Origin: Bacteroides sp. M10
GTDB lineage: Bacteria; Bacteroidota; Bacteroidia; Bacteroidales; Bacteroidaceae
Direction: 5' to 3'
DNA length: 64,000 bases
Assembly: GCF_014334015.1 (NCBI RefSeq)
Contig: NZ_CP060488.1
Coordinates: forward strand, 2,438,501 to 2,502,500
The position numbers were made by a program, and so were the translations under genes. Position 1 is the stretch's first letter. Every line of letters begins with the position of its first letter. This document shows positions 53,801 to 62,045 of this stretch, in pieces. The notes beneath the pieces were generated by a model. It did not search any database. It worked only from the letters and a program-made list of their open reading frames with translations, and was not told the DNA's origin.

Positions 53801-55588
53801 ATGAAAAGAATATATATAATGGCTTTTGTAGCCGCTTCAATATTACCATTTTCATCCTGTTCAGATTTTCTGGATAGGGAACCAATAACCAAGCCGGAAG
53901 CCGGTAATTTTCTGACAGGTGCCATACAGGTTGAAAACTATATTAACGGACTATATATGACGTTGCCGTCTTTTAGTAAGTTCGGTTTGGGAGTTCGCAG
54001 TGAAGAAAAGAATAGTGACAATATTATTGCAGAAAAGTATGATGCCCGTTTGCATGGACAGAATAACCAGTTTAGCGGAGCTTCCGATTGGCAGACTGGT
54101 TATCAGAATCTGCGTAAAGTGAACTATTTTTTTCATAATTATAAAGTACCCGAAGCACAGGAAAACGAAGATGTACTGTCGTTGAAAGGGGAGGCTTACT
54201 TTTTACGTGCCTATTGGCATTTCGATTTATTGAAGAAATTCGGTTCTATTCCGGTAATGGATGCTTTTTGGGATGAGAATGCAACAATCGCAGGATTACA
54301 GATTCCCGCAAAGACACGTAATGAGGTAGCCCGATTTATTTTGAGTGATTTGGTTGAGGCGAAGAATCTGTTGCATTCGCGCGGTAAATATTCCGGAATT
54401 CGTATCAATAAAGAAGCTGCCATGGTTTTGGCAATGAATGTGGCGTTGTATGAAGGAACCTGGGAAAAGTATCACAGCAGCGATGATTTTGCATCTTCCA
54501 CTAACGAATCAAATTATTTCTTGGGTGAAGTTATTAACTGGGGAAATGAACTGTTCGGTTGTGGCATTGATCTGTATAAAACCGGGCAAAATCCGGGAGA
54601 TGCTTTTGCGGCATTGTTCAATAGCAAAGATTTGTCAGGAATGGGCGAAGTGCTATTGTGGAGGAAATATTCGAGTGATGAAGGCGTCTTTCATGATGTC
54701 AACGGTAATCTGAAGGCAGGTGTTGTCGACTCGGAAGGAGCTGCCGGAATTACTCAAAGCCTGGTGGATAATTATCTGAATGCCGATGGAACATTTATTG
54801 ATCCGACAAATGAGAAATTTAAGGATTTCAAGGAAACATTTGAAGGCCGTGACCCTAGATTGATTCAAACGGTGATGAATGAAGGTGCTAAATTTGCTTC
54901 TGCCACTACTGCCACCCCAATGCATCTGGAAGAATATACGGATGAAGAGAAGAATACTATTAGCCCTCCTAAATTGGCGGGAGATGGAAACACACGTTCT
55001 TTGACGGGTTATCATATCCGTTTGGGAATAGATACCACCTTTGTAAGTGGCAATGGTGAGACTGCTTTACCTATTATTCGTTATGCTGAAGGTCTTTTGG
55101 CTTATGCAGAAGCTGCCGCTGAACTGGAAATGTGGAGCGATGATATAGCAAATAAGACTTTGAAAGCGCTTCGTGAACGTGCAGGAGTGAAATATCTGGC
55201 ACCGGCAAAGGATGCTAATTTCACCGATTTCGGTTATGCATTGACTCCTGTTTTACAGGAAATCCGTCGTGAACGCCGTTCTGAACTTGCTTTGCAAGGT
55301 TTCCGGCTGGATGATCTCATGCGTTGGAAAGCTGATAAACTGATTGTTGGAAAGCGTGGTAAAGGTGCTTATGTGGGTGATGAATCTATTTTATTCAAAT
55401 CTTACAGTCCGGATAATCAGAAAAGAATCAGAGAGCGTCTGACGCTTGATGATAACAAGTGGGCGGACCCGATGGCCGGAACACTGCCAAGCGGATATCA
55501 ATTCCATGCAGATAGGGATTATCTGTTACCGATCCCTCCTTCAGAATTGGAATTGAACAAAAAGTTGAAACAAAACCCGAAATGGTAA
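53801..55588 (+). CDS. SusD/RagB family nutrient-binding lipoprotein
   Basis: The 595-aa surface lipoprotein caps the SusC channel and captures glycan. The lipobox Cys is residue 20 (PFSSCSDFLDREP), and the SDFLD start is typical of SusD proteins. It has TPR-like helices, including the conserved LKGEAYFLRAYWHFDLLKKFG, and the C-terminal RRERRSELALQGFRLDDLMRWK. It starts 10 bp after susC. Specificity cannot be predicted, as SusD sequences diverge by substrate. Confidence 0.95.
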   Translation: MKRIYIMAFVAASILPFSSCSDFLDREPITKPEAGNFLTGAIQVENYINGLYMTLPSFSKFGLGVRSEEKNSDNIIAEKYDARLHGQNNQFSGASDWQTGYQNLRKVNYFFHNYKVPEAQENEDVLSLKGEAYFLRAYWHFDLLKKFGSIPVMDAFWDENATIAGLQIPAKTRNEVARFILSDLVEAKNLLHSRGKYSGIRINKEAAMVLAMNVALYEGTWEKYHSSDDFASSTNESNYFLGEVINWGNELFGCGIDLYKTGQNPGDAFAALFNSKDLSGMGEVLLWRKYSSDEGVFHDVNGNLKAGVVDSEGAAGITQSLVDNYLNADGTFIDPTNEKFKDFKETFEGRDPRLIQTVMNEGAKFASATTATPMHLEEYTDEEKNTISPPKLAGDGNTRSLTGYHIRLGIDTTFVSGNGETALPIIRYAEGLLAYAEAAAELEMWSDDIANKTLKALRERAGVKYLAPAKDANFTDFGYALTPVLQEIRRERRSELALQGFRLDDLMRWKADKLIVGKRGKGAYVGDESILFKSYSPDNQKRIRERLTLDDNKWADPMAGTLPSGYQFHADRDYLLPIPPSELELNKKLKQNPKW

Positions 55589-55617
55589 TCATTAATAATG
55601 ATATAATAGGATAGATT

Positions 55618-57570
55618 ATGAAGAAATATTTCTATAGATTATTACCAATTTGCCTGTTTATCCTTGCAATGACAGGCTGTAATGACACCGAGACGGTTAT
55701 CTCTATCGGAGAAGCCCGGAATCTGGTGGCCGAAATCAGTACTCAAAGTGCTGCTATCGGAGATAATGTGACCTTTACAGTGAAGGTAGATCAGCAAGAC
55801 AATCAGTTGGCACTCGAAGAAGATATAGACGTTGTTCTGACTTTTGCAGGTAAGAATGTAGAAGGAAAGGATGTCCCTACATCTGATGTCTTTGAAGGCT
55901 TTGCCGGTCATCTTTTTATGAAGAAAGGTGAGAAACAGGGATTTACCGAATTTAAGGTAAAGAACGATCTGGCTAAATATCCCATATCAGGCACTATCAC
56001 CGCTTATGTCAGAGGATATAAGATCAATGCGGCTGAACGTCCGATTGTGGTATCTGATAAACACTACACCATCTTGTCATTGAAGAACAATTCGGACAAT
56101 ACGGTGAAAGAGTATGGCTCATTTATTCTGGTCGCTACGGTAGGAGCGTCGGCTAAGGAAGATGTAGTCGTTCATATTGATGCGGGTGAAGATGCGGATA
56201 AATATGAGAATCTGCCGAGCGAATTGGTGGTGAAAGCCGGGTATAAAACAGCTGAATCTGAACTTATATGGGTGAAAGGAGAGAAAGGACCGAATACTTT
56301 CACTTCTGTGTCTATGTCTTTTGCTACCGATTCTGAAATTCATCCGGTATATGGAGATAAGTTGGAAATTAAGGTTACTGATACGGATGCAGGTTTGACT
56401 CCGGGCACCGAGTTAACCAATGAGCAATGGGTGTATACAGATCCGGATCAGATATTTGTATCAGCCAACAATAAAAAGGCGGTAGAAAAATGGGATGAGG
56501 TAAGAGCTGCGTCAGCACTATTGATAAAGGAAGGCGATCCGCATCCGAATGAAGCGTTGGCTGCCGAAGGATGGACATTCCTGAATTCTTATGAGTTCCA
56601 CCCGATTGATGCTTTAACAGAAGGTACCGGCCTCCCCAATCAATACGGTAATCGTCCTCCACGTTTTATGGCGGCACAGAATGTGGCTAACACACAGAAA
56701 GTACAAGCTGTTGTAAACGAAAAATATGCAACGATGACTCAGGATGGATATTTGAAGATGTGGTGTGCGTATGATCCGGGAATCAGCGTGACGGGAGAAA
56801 TCACAGGAACAAGAGATTTCGGAGTTTCCTCTCTCTATGCAAGTAAGTTTGATGGTGTGCCTACGGGTGCCGATTCCTGGGAATCCAGTAATGTACGTAT
56901 TTTGCCGGGCACTCGTGTGGAAGTTAGAATCCGTGTACGTGGAAAGAAACACTCTTTCAACTCGGCAGTCTGGTTCCAGGGAAATATCAGAGGTGTGCAA
57001 TGGTCTACCTATGGTGAGGTTGACTTGCTGGAAAATCCGGCTACCAATGCGAATCCGAATGGTGCTTGGCAGACTTTCCACTGGAATGATATATCTACTT
57101 CACCCGGTGATAAGTATAAACCGTCTTCAGGACAGATGATAATATCGGATATGGATGAATTTGATATTTATTGGATGGAATGGAGAGATAATAACGAAAT
57201 TGCTTTAGGTATTAATGGTAAGGAGAATGTAAGCATGAGGACTGATGGCAGCTATACCGGAGTTGCTAATGGAACGGCTTCATGGAACTCGTCTACGCAT
57301 TGGCCGTTTACGGACAAGTATAATACGGAAGGTTTACACTTACTGTTGACGTTTGCCGGATGTAATGAATGGTCACTTGGTGAGGCTGCGGCAGAGCAGG
57401 CTGGTAAAGATGGCAGTTGGGCAAACGACTTTAAGCATATTTCTTATCAGGAAAGTAAGTCTAGCAATGATACGCCACGTATGGAAATCGACTGGATACG
57501 TTTCTATAAGAAGCCAACCTACGACTATTTTGGAAGTGGTACTCCAACGCGTAACAAACCAATGTATTAA
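55618..57570 (+). CDS. GH16 endo-beta-glycanase lipoprotein
   Basis: The 650-aa surface lipoprotein (Cys21 in LAMTGCNDTE) carries two N-terminal Ig/PKD-like beta domains (about 25-260). A GH16 jelly-roll follows with the catalytic motif EVDLLE: nucleophile Glu467, Asp469 and acid/base Glu472. GH16 endo-enzymes cut internal beta-1,3 or beta-1,4 links in laminarin, mixed glucan, agar/porphyran or, in some Bacteroides, poly-LacNAc of mucin O-glycans. The order SusC-SusD-GH16 suggests it makes the first surface cut. GH20 and GH2 enzymes nearby make a galactose/HexNAc glycan plausible, but this is inference. Confidence 0.87.
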   Translation: MKKYFYRLLPICLFILAMTGCNDTETVISIGEARNLVAEISTQSAAIGDNVTFTVKVDQQDNQLALEEDIDVVLTFAGKNVEGKDVPTSDVFEGFAGHLFMKKGEKQGFTEFKVKNDLAKYPISGTITAYVRGYKINAAERPIVVSDKHYTILSLKNNSDNTVKEYGSFILVATVGASAKEDVVVHIDAGEDADKYENLPSELVVKAGYKTAESELIWVKGEKGPNTFTSVSMSFATDSEIHPVYGDKLEIKVTDTDAGLTPGTELTNEQWVYTDPDQIFVSANNKKAVEKWDEVRAASALLIKEGDPHPNEALAAEGWTFLNSYEFHPIDALTEGTGLPNQYGNRPPRFMAAQNVANTQKVQAVVNEKYATMTQDGYLKMWCAYDPGISVTGEITGTRDFGVSSLYASKFDGVPTGADSWESSNVRILPGTRVEVRIRVRGKKHSFNSAVWFQGNIRGVQWSTYGEVDLLENPATNANPNGAWQTFHWNDISTSPGDKYKPSSGQMIISDMDEFDIYWMEWRDNNEIALGINGKENVSMRTDGSYTGVANGTASWNSSTHWPFTDKYNTEGLHLLLTFAGCNEWSLGEAAAEQAGKDGSWANDFKHISYQESKSSNDTPRMEIDWIRFYKKPTYDYFGSGTPTRNKPMY

Positions 57571-57617
57571 TGGTTGTTGAAATAAAGATATTTAATCGAA
57601 CAAACTTTTATATAGTT

Positions 57618-59813
57618 ATGAAAAAGGTTTATCACTTATTGAGCGTTGCGCTGCTGGGCGCAATGGCACTAACCTCTTGCGAAGAGGACAAGATAGTGAA
57701 TGAGAATAGCGGTGGAGGGAACGAAACCGACAAGAATCTGACTGATTATTCATTTATAGCTTCTATTAAACAGTCCGCCCCTTTGGGTCGCAGCAATTTG
57801 CAGAATGGAGTGTATACATGGAATAAAGGAGATGCTGTTACATTATGGAATCGCAACTTCGGAGCCGGCTATGATTTCTCTATCACCCCGGGGTATAATG
57901 ACAACCAGCCTGACAAATCTGCTGAATTCACAGGAAAAGCTGCTGTAGAAAACGGGCATAAGCTGATTGCGGTATTTCCACGGAAAGAAGCAAAAACGTT
58001 TAATGACCTGGCTACCTTTTCTATGCCGGAGACATCTACCCAGACGGGAAATGTAGCGGAACTAGCAGCCACTACCTATATGGTTGCCATCGGGGATGTG
58101 ACTGATAATAAGATTCCTGCATTAACGTTTTCACCATTGACTGCATTGATACAGGTTGGTTTGAAAAATACGTCGGACCGGGAACTGAAGATACGCTATA
58201 TTACGCTGGAGAGTGATGATGATGTATTTCCCGCAGAGTTGAAGATTGATGAAAACGGAGTAGTACAGAGTCTTTCAGGTATGCGTAACAAACTGACACT
58301 TGACATGAGTGGACAAGCATTGGCGCAGAATGAAACATTAAACGGGTATTTGAACATATTACCTACAACCTATGGTGATACCCGGTTGATGAAAAGTACG
58401 ACCGAACTGAACATTACAGTAAGCGTCTTGAATAATGAAGTGGAACAGGATATTATCCTGCTGAAAAAAGTAAAAGTCAAAGATTTGGAGGATAACATCG
58501 GACTTGATATGGATGCTACTGCCAATCAGTTTGCAGCCGGCAAGCATTATAAAATGGATTTTGAGGTAGATTATCGTTTCAGAATTCCTGATGAGGGGTA
58601 TATGATCGATGATGATGGAAATATTCATATCTATAATAAGACCGGATTATTCGGATGGAATAAAATTGCGGATGAATACCGTAAGGCAACCGTTATTTTA
58701 GAAAAAGAATATATCGATGAACCGGCCGGGGATGGAATAAAAGTGATCGATATGGGTAATGAACTTTGGGAACCTGTTGGCGCATTTGGAGGTGTATTTG
58801 AAGGTAATGGTGTTACCATCCGCAATTTGCAGATAGCTAATAAAGGGTTTATAGCTACCAATACGGGAACTATCCGGGATTTGACACTGGAAAATGTAAG
58901 TTTCTCTGGTAATATCACAGAGGGAGCAGGAGCATTGGCTGCCGAAAGTTCAACGAGTGTTATTCAGAATTGTACTGTCAAGGGAGTGACTGCAACCGTT
59001 ACAAAACCGGTAGTTTTTGGTGGTTTGATCGGTCGAAACTCCGAAGGAAGAATAGAAGGTTGTCAAGTTATCAGTGGAACTATTAACCTTAATTTGGGTG
59101 GTGCTGGTAATTCCAATTATGGTGGCTTGGTTGGTGAGCATTTTAATGGAACGGCTCTTATTATAAATTCGTATGTCGGTGCGGATGTAACAATCAAGCA
59201 TCCTAGTAACTCTAGTGGCGCATCCTGTGTCGGAGGACTTGTCGGCTGGAACAACTCCGGTAAAGTCAAAGGTTGTTACTCATTAGCCAAACTTGAGGTT
59301 TCTTGTTCCGGACAAGTAGGAGGACTTATAGGAGCTAATAGTAACGGTACGGTTCTGGCCTGTTATGTAGCGGGTTCAATTAGTGGAACTATCCATAATA
59401 ATACTGGCGGTTTCATTGCACAGAATACCATTAATAATGCTGATGCTACTGTGACGGCTTGCTACTCGACCACGCAGATAAATGTGACTAATAATGCCGG
59501 AAGTAATAAATTGGGAGCTTTCGTCGCTTCGAATTCAACAGGAATCAACCAGTGTTATTTCGTAGGTGAGACGGTGACTAATCCTGTAGGAAGCGGATCG
59601 GCAAATGGAATTAGTAAGGTAACAGCCACTCAGCTTAAGGATAAGAAGCGTCAGATGAATCTGGCAATAGAAGCCAAGGATCCAGAATTTGGTTTTAGCT
59701 TTAAAGTGAATGAGGATGCAGGAACCAATTTATACTGTCCGTTGATTCTACAGGGGGCTGTGAAAGAACCTGGCTTCGGTGGATCAGATTTTGTAGATGG
59801 TGGTGATATTTAA
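57618..59813 (+). CDS. Fimbrillin-like/GLUG-repeat surface lipoprotein, paralogue 1
   Basis: The 731-aa lipoprotein has lipobox Cys21 (MALTSCEEDK) with an acidic export signal. The frame is open to 57570, but the ATG at 57618 starts a normal signal peptide, so I chose it. Residues about 40-330 resemble Mfa-type fimbrillin domains (YTWNKGDAVTLWN, HKLIAVFPRK). The C-terminal half has GLUG-type beta-helix repeats (GGLIGRNSEGRIEGCQV, GGLVGWNNSGKVKGCYS, GGLIGANSNG). It sits where surface glycan-binding proteins lie in SusCD loci, so glycan binding or adhesion is likely. It is a tandem paralogue of the next gene. Confidence 0.82.
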   Translation: MKKVYHLLSVALLGAMALTSCEEDKIVNENSGGGNETDKNLTDYSFIASIKQSAPLGRSNLQNGVYTWNKGDAVTLWNRNFGAGYDFSITPGYNDNQPDKSAEFTGKAAVENGHKLIAVFPRKEAKTFNDLATFSMPETSTQTGNVAELAATTYMVAIGDVTDNKIPALTFSPLTALIQVGLKNTSDRELKIRYITLESDDDVFPAELKIDENGVVQSLSGMRNKLTLDMSGQALAQNETLNGYLNILPTTYGDTRLMKSTTELNITVSVLNNEVEQDIILLKKVKVKDLEDNIGLDMDATANQFAAGKHYKMDFEVDYRFRIPDEGYMIDDDGNIHIYNKTGLFGWNKIADEYRKATVILEKEYIDEPAGDGIKVIDMGNELWEPVGAFGGVFEGNGVTIRNLQIANKGFIATNTGTIRDLTLENVSFSGNITEGAGALAAESSTSVIQNCTVKGVTATVTKPVVFGGLIGRNSEGRIEGCQVISGTINLNLGGAGNSNYGGLVGEHFNGTALIINSYVGADVTIKHPSNSSGASCVGGLVGWNNSGKVKGCYSLAKLEVSCSGQVGGLIGANSNGTVLACYVAGSISGTIHNNTGGFIAQNTINNADATVTACYSTTQINVTNNAGSNKLGAFVASNSTGINQCYFVGETVTNPVGSGSANGISKVTATQLKDKKRQMNLAIEAKDPEFGFSFKVNEDAGTNLYCPLILQGAVKEPGFGGSDFVDGGDI

Positions 59814-59840
59814 ATAACTGATAACGGAAAAAAATAAATC

Positions 59841-61880
59841 ATGAATAAAATCTATTCTTTATTAGGGATCGGGCTGCTAAGTGCAGCCACCCTAAGCTCT
59901 TGTAAAGAAGATGTTTTCATTGAAGGTGGGGATGAATTGCAACGGGGAGAATCACAGACTTATGTGGCTGTTGCTTCTATCCGGGGGTATGAAAATACGG
60001 ACAAAGAATCATCTACACGTGCCAACGTACAAGATGACGGTAGTTCCTTTATGTGGAATGCCGATGATAAGGTTACACTTTGGAATGGAACAAATGGCTA
60101 TGATTTCACAACCATAAATTATGATGAGAGTGAACCGTCGGGAAATGTGGAATTCACAGGGAATGGTAACTTTGAAGAGGGAGCTACTGTTTGGGGAATC
60201 TATCCGAAAAAAGATACTCCGACTTCAGGGAATGTTTTCACTTTTACGTTGGGAGATGCTACGCAAAGTGCCCAAAAAGCAGAGCTGCAGAATACGATGC
60301 ACATGCTTGCTAAAGGCACGGTGAATGGGACTACCGTTACCAATCTTAAGTTTGAACATTTGACAGCTCTTTATCAGTTTAAATTCACCAATCGAAGACC
60401 GGATGCCTATAAAGTGACAAAGGTGGTTGTTTCGGCTGATGCTGCTATTTTCCCAAAAACGTTGACAGTTTCGGGAGAAGAGAAAACGTATGGTGATAAA
60501 AGTAATAGTCTGACTTTGTCTATGACAAGTTTGGAAATGGCAAAGAATGAAGTTGCATACGGTTATTTGAGTTTCTTCCCGATGGCAGACATGACAAAGG
60601 ATACAGAATTAACTTTTACTGCTACGATAGAAAAAGTGGGAGATTCTTCCTCTACGGAAACAATAGAGAAAAAAGGAAAGATCAGTGAACTTTATAATGC
60701 CGAATCGGTGGTAGCAGGAGATGAATATAAATATGTGGCTGGAAAGCGATATGGTATATCATTTATGCTGGTGGCAGACTTGGGATATGAGGAGACTGAA
60801 GCGGGTAAGTATTTAGTCAAGAAAGAAGACGGGTTGATAAATTTGGCAAGTGAACCGACTGTTATGACGAATGCTGCTACGGTAATTACATTAGATACTG
60901 ATCTTGATATGTCGGCTAAAGAGGCATGGGTACCGGTTACGGAGTTTAAAGGTACATTGGACGGCAATGGCAAGACTATCTCCGGTCTTACAATTGAAGC
61001 AACAGGAAACGATGCCGGTTTGTTTATAACTAATAATGGTATCATTAAAAAATTAACCCTTAAAGATGTAACGGTGAAACAAGTGCCAGGCGCAGCTGGA
61101 GCATTTGCAGCAATAAATACCGGAACGATTCAGAATTGCGTCATTGATGGAGGAGCGTTGACTGTCAATGGAGCAGATGCTAAGTTAGGGGCTATTACCG
61201 GACATAATCAGACTGGTGCGTCAATGATAAAGGATTGTAAGGTAAAAGGTAATGTGGTACTGACTGTTGCCGGTGGTAAAGTAAATGCCGGTGGATTGGC
61301 AGGTGTGAACGGATGGTGGTCTAAGGCACAAATACAAGGTTCTTCGATTGACAAGGAGGTATCCTTTGTATATAGAGGTAATGGTGAAGGTGCCATCGGA
61401 GGACTTGTGGGTTGGAATGTTCAGGGAACCATAACTGGCTGTTATTCTTTGATGACTATCACTGCATTTACAGCTGTGAATGCCGGTGGTCTGGTGGGAG
61501 GAAACGAAGGACCTGTAACCGCTTCGTTTGCTGCTGGTGAAATAGTGGCCAAAGCGTCCGGAAACATTGGTGGTTTGGTGAAAAATGGTGGAACTTTGAC
61601 AGGATGTTATTCAACTTCTGTGCTTTCTGGCACTGCTTCTGTTACCATTTGTGGAATATCAACGGGATCAGTGACAGCAAACGAATGTTATTTTATGTCC
61701 GACGGAGTTTCGAATCCGGGTGGAAACTTACCAGCTTCAACTAAGGTAAGCGATGCTGCTGCCCTTATTGATAAAATAGCATCCATGAATCAAGCGGTAG
61801 CTGGCTCTGGTTACAAGTATGTTGAAAATACAGGAACCGATAGTGCCAGAGTACCTTTACTCATTCAACCGGATGAATAA
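59841..61880 (+). CDS. Fimbrillin-like/GLUG-repeat surface lipoprotein, paralogue 2
   Basis: The 679-aa lipoprotein (Cys21 in TLSSCKEDVF) repeats the design of its neighbour. It has a fimbrillin-like N-terminal region (FMWNADDKVTLWNGTNGYDF, ATVWGIYPKKD), then a beta-helix with GLUG-like units (GGLVGWNVQGTITGCYSLM, GGLVGGNEGPVTASF). Sequence similarity to paralogue 1 is clear by eye in both halves, so it probably arose by duplication and then diverged. It starts 27 bp after paralogue 1 and ends the susC operon at the terminator 61901-61954. Confidence 0.82.
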   Translation: MNKIYSLLGIGLLSAATLSSCKEDVFIEGGDELQRGESQTYVAVASIRGYENTDKESSTRANVQDDGSSFMWNADDKVTLWNGTNGYDFTTINYDESEPSGNVEFTGNGNFEEGATVWGIYPKKDTPTSGNVFTFTLGDATQSAQKAELQNTMHMLAKGTVNGTTVTNLKFEHLTALYQFKFTNRRPDAYKVTKVVVSADAAIFPKTLTVSGEEKTYGDKSNSLTLSMTSLEMAKNEVAYGYLSFFPMADMTKDTELTFTATIEKVGDSSSTETIEKKGKISELYNAESVVAGDEYKYVAGKRYGISFMLVADLGYEETEAGKYLVKKEDGLINLASEPTVMTNAATVITLDTDLDMSAKEAWVPVTEFKGTLDGNGKTISGLTIEATGNDAGLFITNNGIIKKLTLKDVTVKQVPGAAGAFAAINTGTIQNCVIDGGALTVNGADAKLGAITGHNQTGASMIKDCKVKGNVVLTVAGGKVNAGGLAGVNGWWSKAQIQGSSIDKEVSFVYRGNGEGAIGGLVGWNVQGTITGCYSLMTITAFTAVNAGGLVGGNEGPVTASFAAGEIVAKASGNIGGLVKNGGTLTGCYSTSVLSGTASVTICGISTGSVTANECYFMSDGVSNPGGNLPASTKVSDAAALIDKIASMNQAVAGSGYKYVENTGTDSARVPLLIQPDE

Positions 61881-61900
61881 TAACTGACAGGTATTAGTTT

Positions 61901-61954
61901 GAATCCCCTTATTTATCCTTGTTTTGTATATGAAGAGGACAAATAGGGGGATTC
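61901..61954 (+). terminator. Terminator of the susC operon
   Basis: GAATCCCCTTATTT (61901-61914) pairs with AAATAGGGGGATTC (61941-61954) over 14 bp with one G-U pair. The T tract is poor, so some read-through into GH2 is possible. Confidence 0.55.
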
Positions 61955-61969
61955 GTATCTGGAATATAC

Positions 61970-61977
61970 TATCTTTG
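61970..61977 (+). promoter_or_regulatory. GH2 gene promoter -7 box
   Basis: TATCTTTG matches TAnnTTTG, about 68 bp before the GH2 ATG and after the susC-operon terminator, so GH2 can be transcribed separately. Confidence 0.55.
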
Positions 61978-62045
61978 TATGTCGAAGACATCTTTGGGTT
62001 GATTGCGACAGACAACATGACATTCATTATAAAATAAAACTTTAT

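Noticed and set aside
57570..57617. Upstream start for the first GLUG lipoprotein
   Set aside because: It would bury the lipoprotein signal peptide; the ATG at 57618 starts it exactly.
50464..61880. The starch (sus) operon, expected near pta-ackA in B. thetaiotaomicron
   Set aside because: No GH13 or GH97 enzymes or SusE/F-type genes occur here; the operon carries GH16 and GLUG proteins under an HTCS, not SusR.
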